Positions 5,617 through 5,995 of a DNA stretch of 5,995 nucleotides are shown one piece after another. Every line of letters starts with the position of its first letter. The first letter of the stretch is position 1. The notes beneath the pieces are model-generated. The model saw only the letters and a list, made by a program, of their open reading frames with translations, was not told where the DNA came from and did no database searches. The position numbers and the translations under genes are program-made. Source of the stretch: Acidimicrobiaceae bacterium (GTDB lineage Bacteria; Actinomycetota; Acidimicrobiia; Acidimicrobiales; RAAP-2); assembly GCA_003157945.1 (NCBI GenBank), contig PMFY01000176.1, positions 1 through 5,995 on the forward strand, written 5' to 3'.

Positions 5617-5995
5617 TTGCCCGACACGGGCGACCCGGGTGACACGGGCGAGGCCGCGGCCCAGCTGCCCGCGCCCCTGTGGCGCATGGCGGCCGAGCCG
5701 GCGCACTGCGCCCTGTTCCTCGACTTCGACGGGACGCTGGCCGCCATCGTGGAGGACCCGACCGGAGCCCGCCCGCTGCCGGGCGTGCCCGCGCTCCTGG
5801 CCCAGCTGGCCCGCCCCTTCGCGCTGGTCGCGGTGGTGTCGGGCCGCCCGACCGCCTTCCTCGCCGAGGTGCTGGGCGACCCGGCCGGGGTCACGCTGGC
5901 GGGCCTCTACGGCCTGGAGCGCGCCCTGCGCGGCCCCGAGCACGCCCGCTGGGCGGCCGTCATCGACCAGGTCGTGGCCGAGGCGAGGGCCGAGG
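5617..5995 (+). CDS. otsB: Trehalose-6-phosphate phosphatase, N-terminal part (runs off window)
   Basis: OtsB removes phosphate from trehalose 6-phosphate to give trehalose, in the cytoplasm, as the second step of the OtsA-OtsB route. The 126 visible codons have the HAD-superfamily core. Motif I is LFLDFDGTLA (33-42 counted from the TTG), with nucleophile Asp36 and acid/base Asp38. A 'P-GVPALLAQLARPF' helix region follows, then motif II as VAVVSGRP (71-78) with Ser75, and then LAGLYGLE (94-101), which is typical of OtsB. The later Lys and acidic motifs and the cap lie beyond 5995. The start is uncertain. TTG 5617, two bases after the LytR_C stop, suggests translational coupling, and ATG 5686 leaves 12 residues before motif I. 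Neither has a clear ribosome-binding site. Confidence 0.88.
   Translation, partial: MPDTGDPGDTGEAAAQLPAPLWRMAAEPAHCALFLDFDGTLAAIVEDPTGARPLPGVPALLAQLARPFALVAVVSGRPTAFLAEVLGDPAGVTLAGLYGLERALRGPEHARWAAVIDQVVAEARAE

Noticed and set aside
5458..5943. - strand open frame of 161 codons at the right end
   Set aside because: It is antisense to the LytR_C domain and the otsB HAD motifs, and has no recognisable feature of its own.

Overview
The window is very GC-rich, with G or C at nearly every third codon position, tightly packed operons and Thr/Ala-rich linkers. It suggests a high-GC actinobacterium. A LytR_C-domain protein next to a trehalose-phosphatase would fit Acidimicrobiia-like lineages, but the taxonomy is inference from style, not from a marker gene. 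No mobile element, CRISPR array, tRNA or rRNA was seen.

Region 1 (1-3204, + strand) is the distal part of a dipeptide/oligopeptide ABC importer operon. It holds the last 13 codons of a DppB-type permease, a complete DppC-type permease, and two ATPases of the DppD and DppF types. Junctions are 3 bp apart, then overlap by 1 bp (TGATG) and by 4 bp (ATGA), so the genes are almost certainly co-transcribed and translationally coupled. The products form one transporter: two permeases in the membrane and an ATPase heterodimer on the cytoplasmic face. The substrate-binding protein is presumably upstream, outside the window.

Region 2 (3205-4397) has two genes on the - strand, convergent with the transporter operon. 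One is a small P-loop kinase-like protein of unknown substrate. The other is a YdeI/OmpD-associated family protein with an N-terminal DUF1905-like domain. They are separated by 83 bp containing a 12-bp palindrome.

Region 3 (4398-5145, + strand) is the odd part. It contains a perfect 23-bp tandem duplication. After it come two stretches of convincing coding sequence (membrane helices, then a Cys-pair lipoprotein-like domain) in different frames, with a sharp frame change near 4793. Near 5070-5130 there are two consecutive GC-rich hairpins. This is either a decayed or frameshifted membrane protein gene, or one with sequence errors.

Region 4 (about 5145-5995, + strand) encodes a LytR_C-domain protein with a Thr-rich linker but no credible start or membrane anchor in its own frame. 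It is followed 2 bp later by the start of a trehalose-6-phosphate phosphatase (OtsB) that runs off the window.

I see no clearly new biological system. The best leads are the broken or frameshifted membrane/LytR_C locus and the uncharacterised P-loop kinase.
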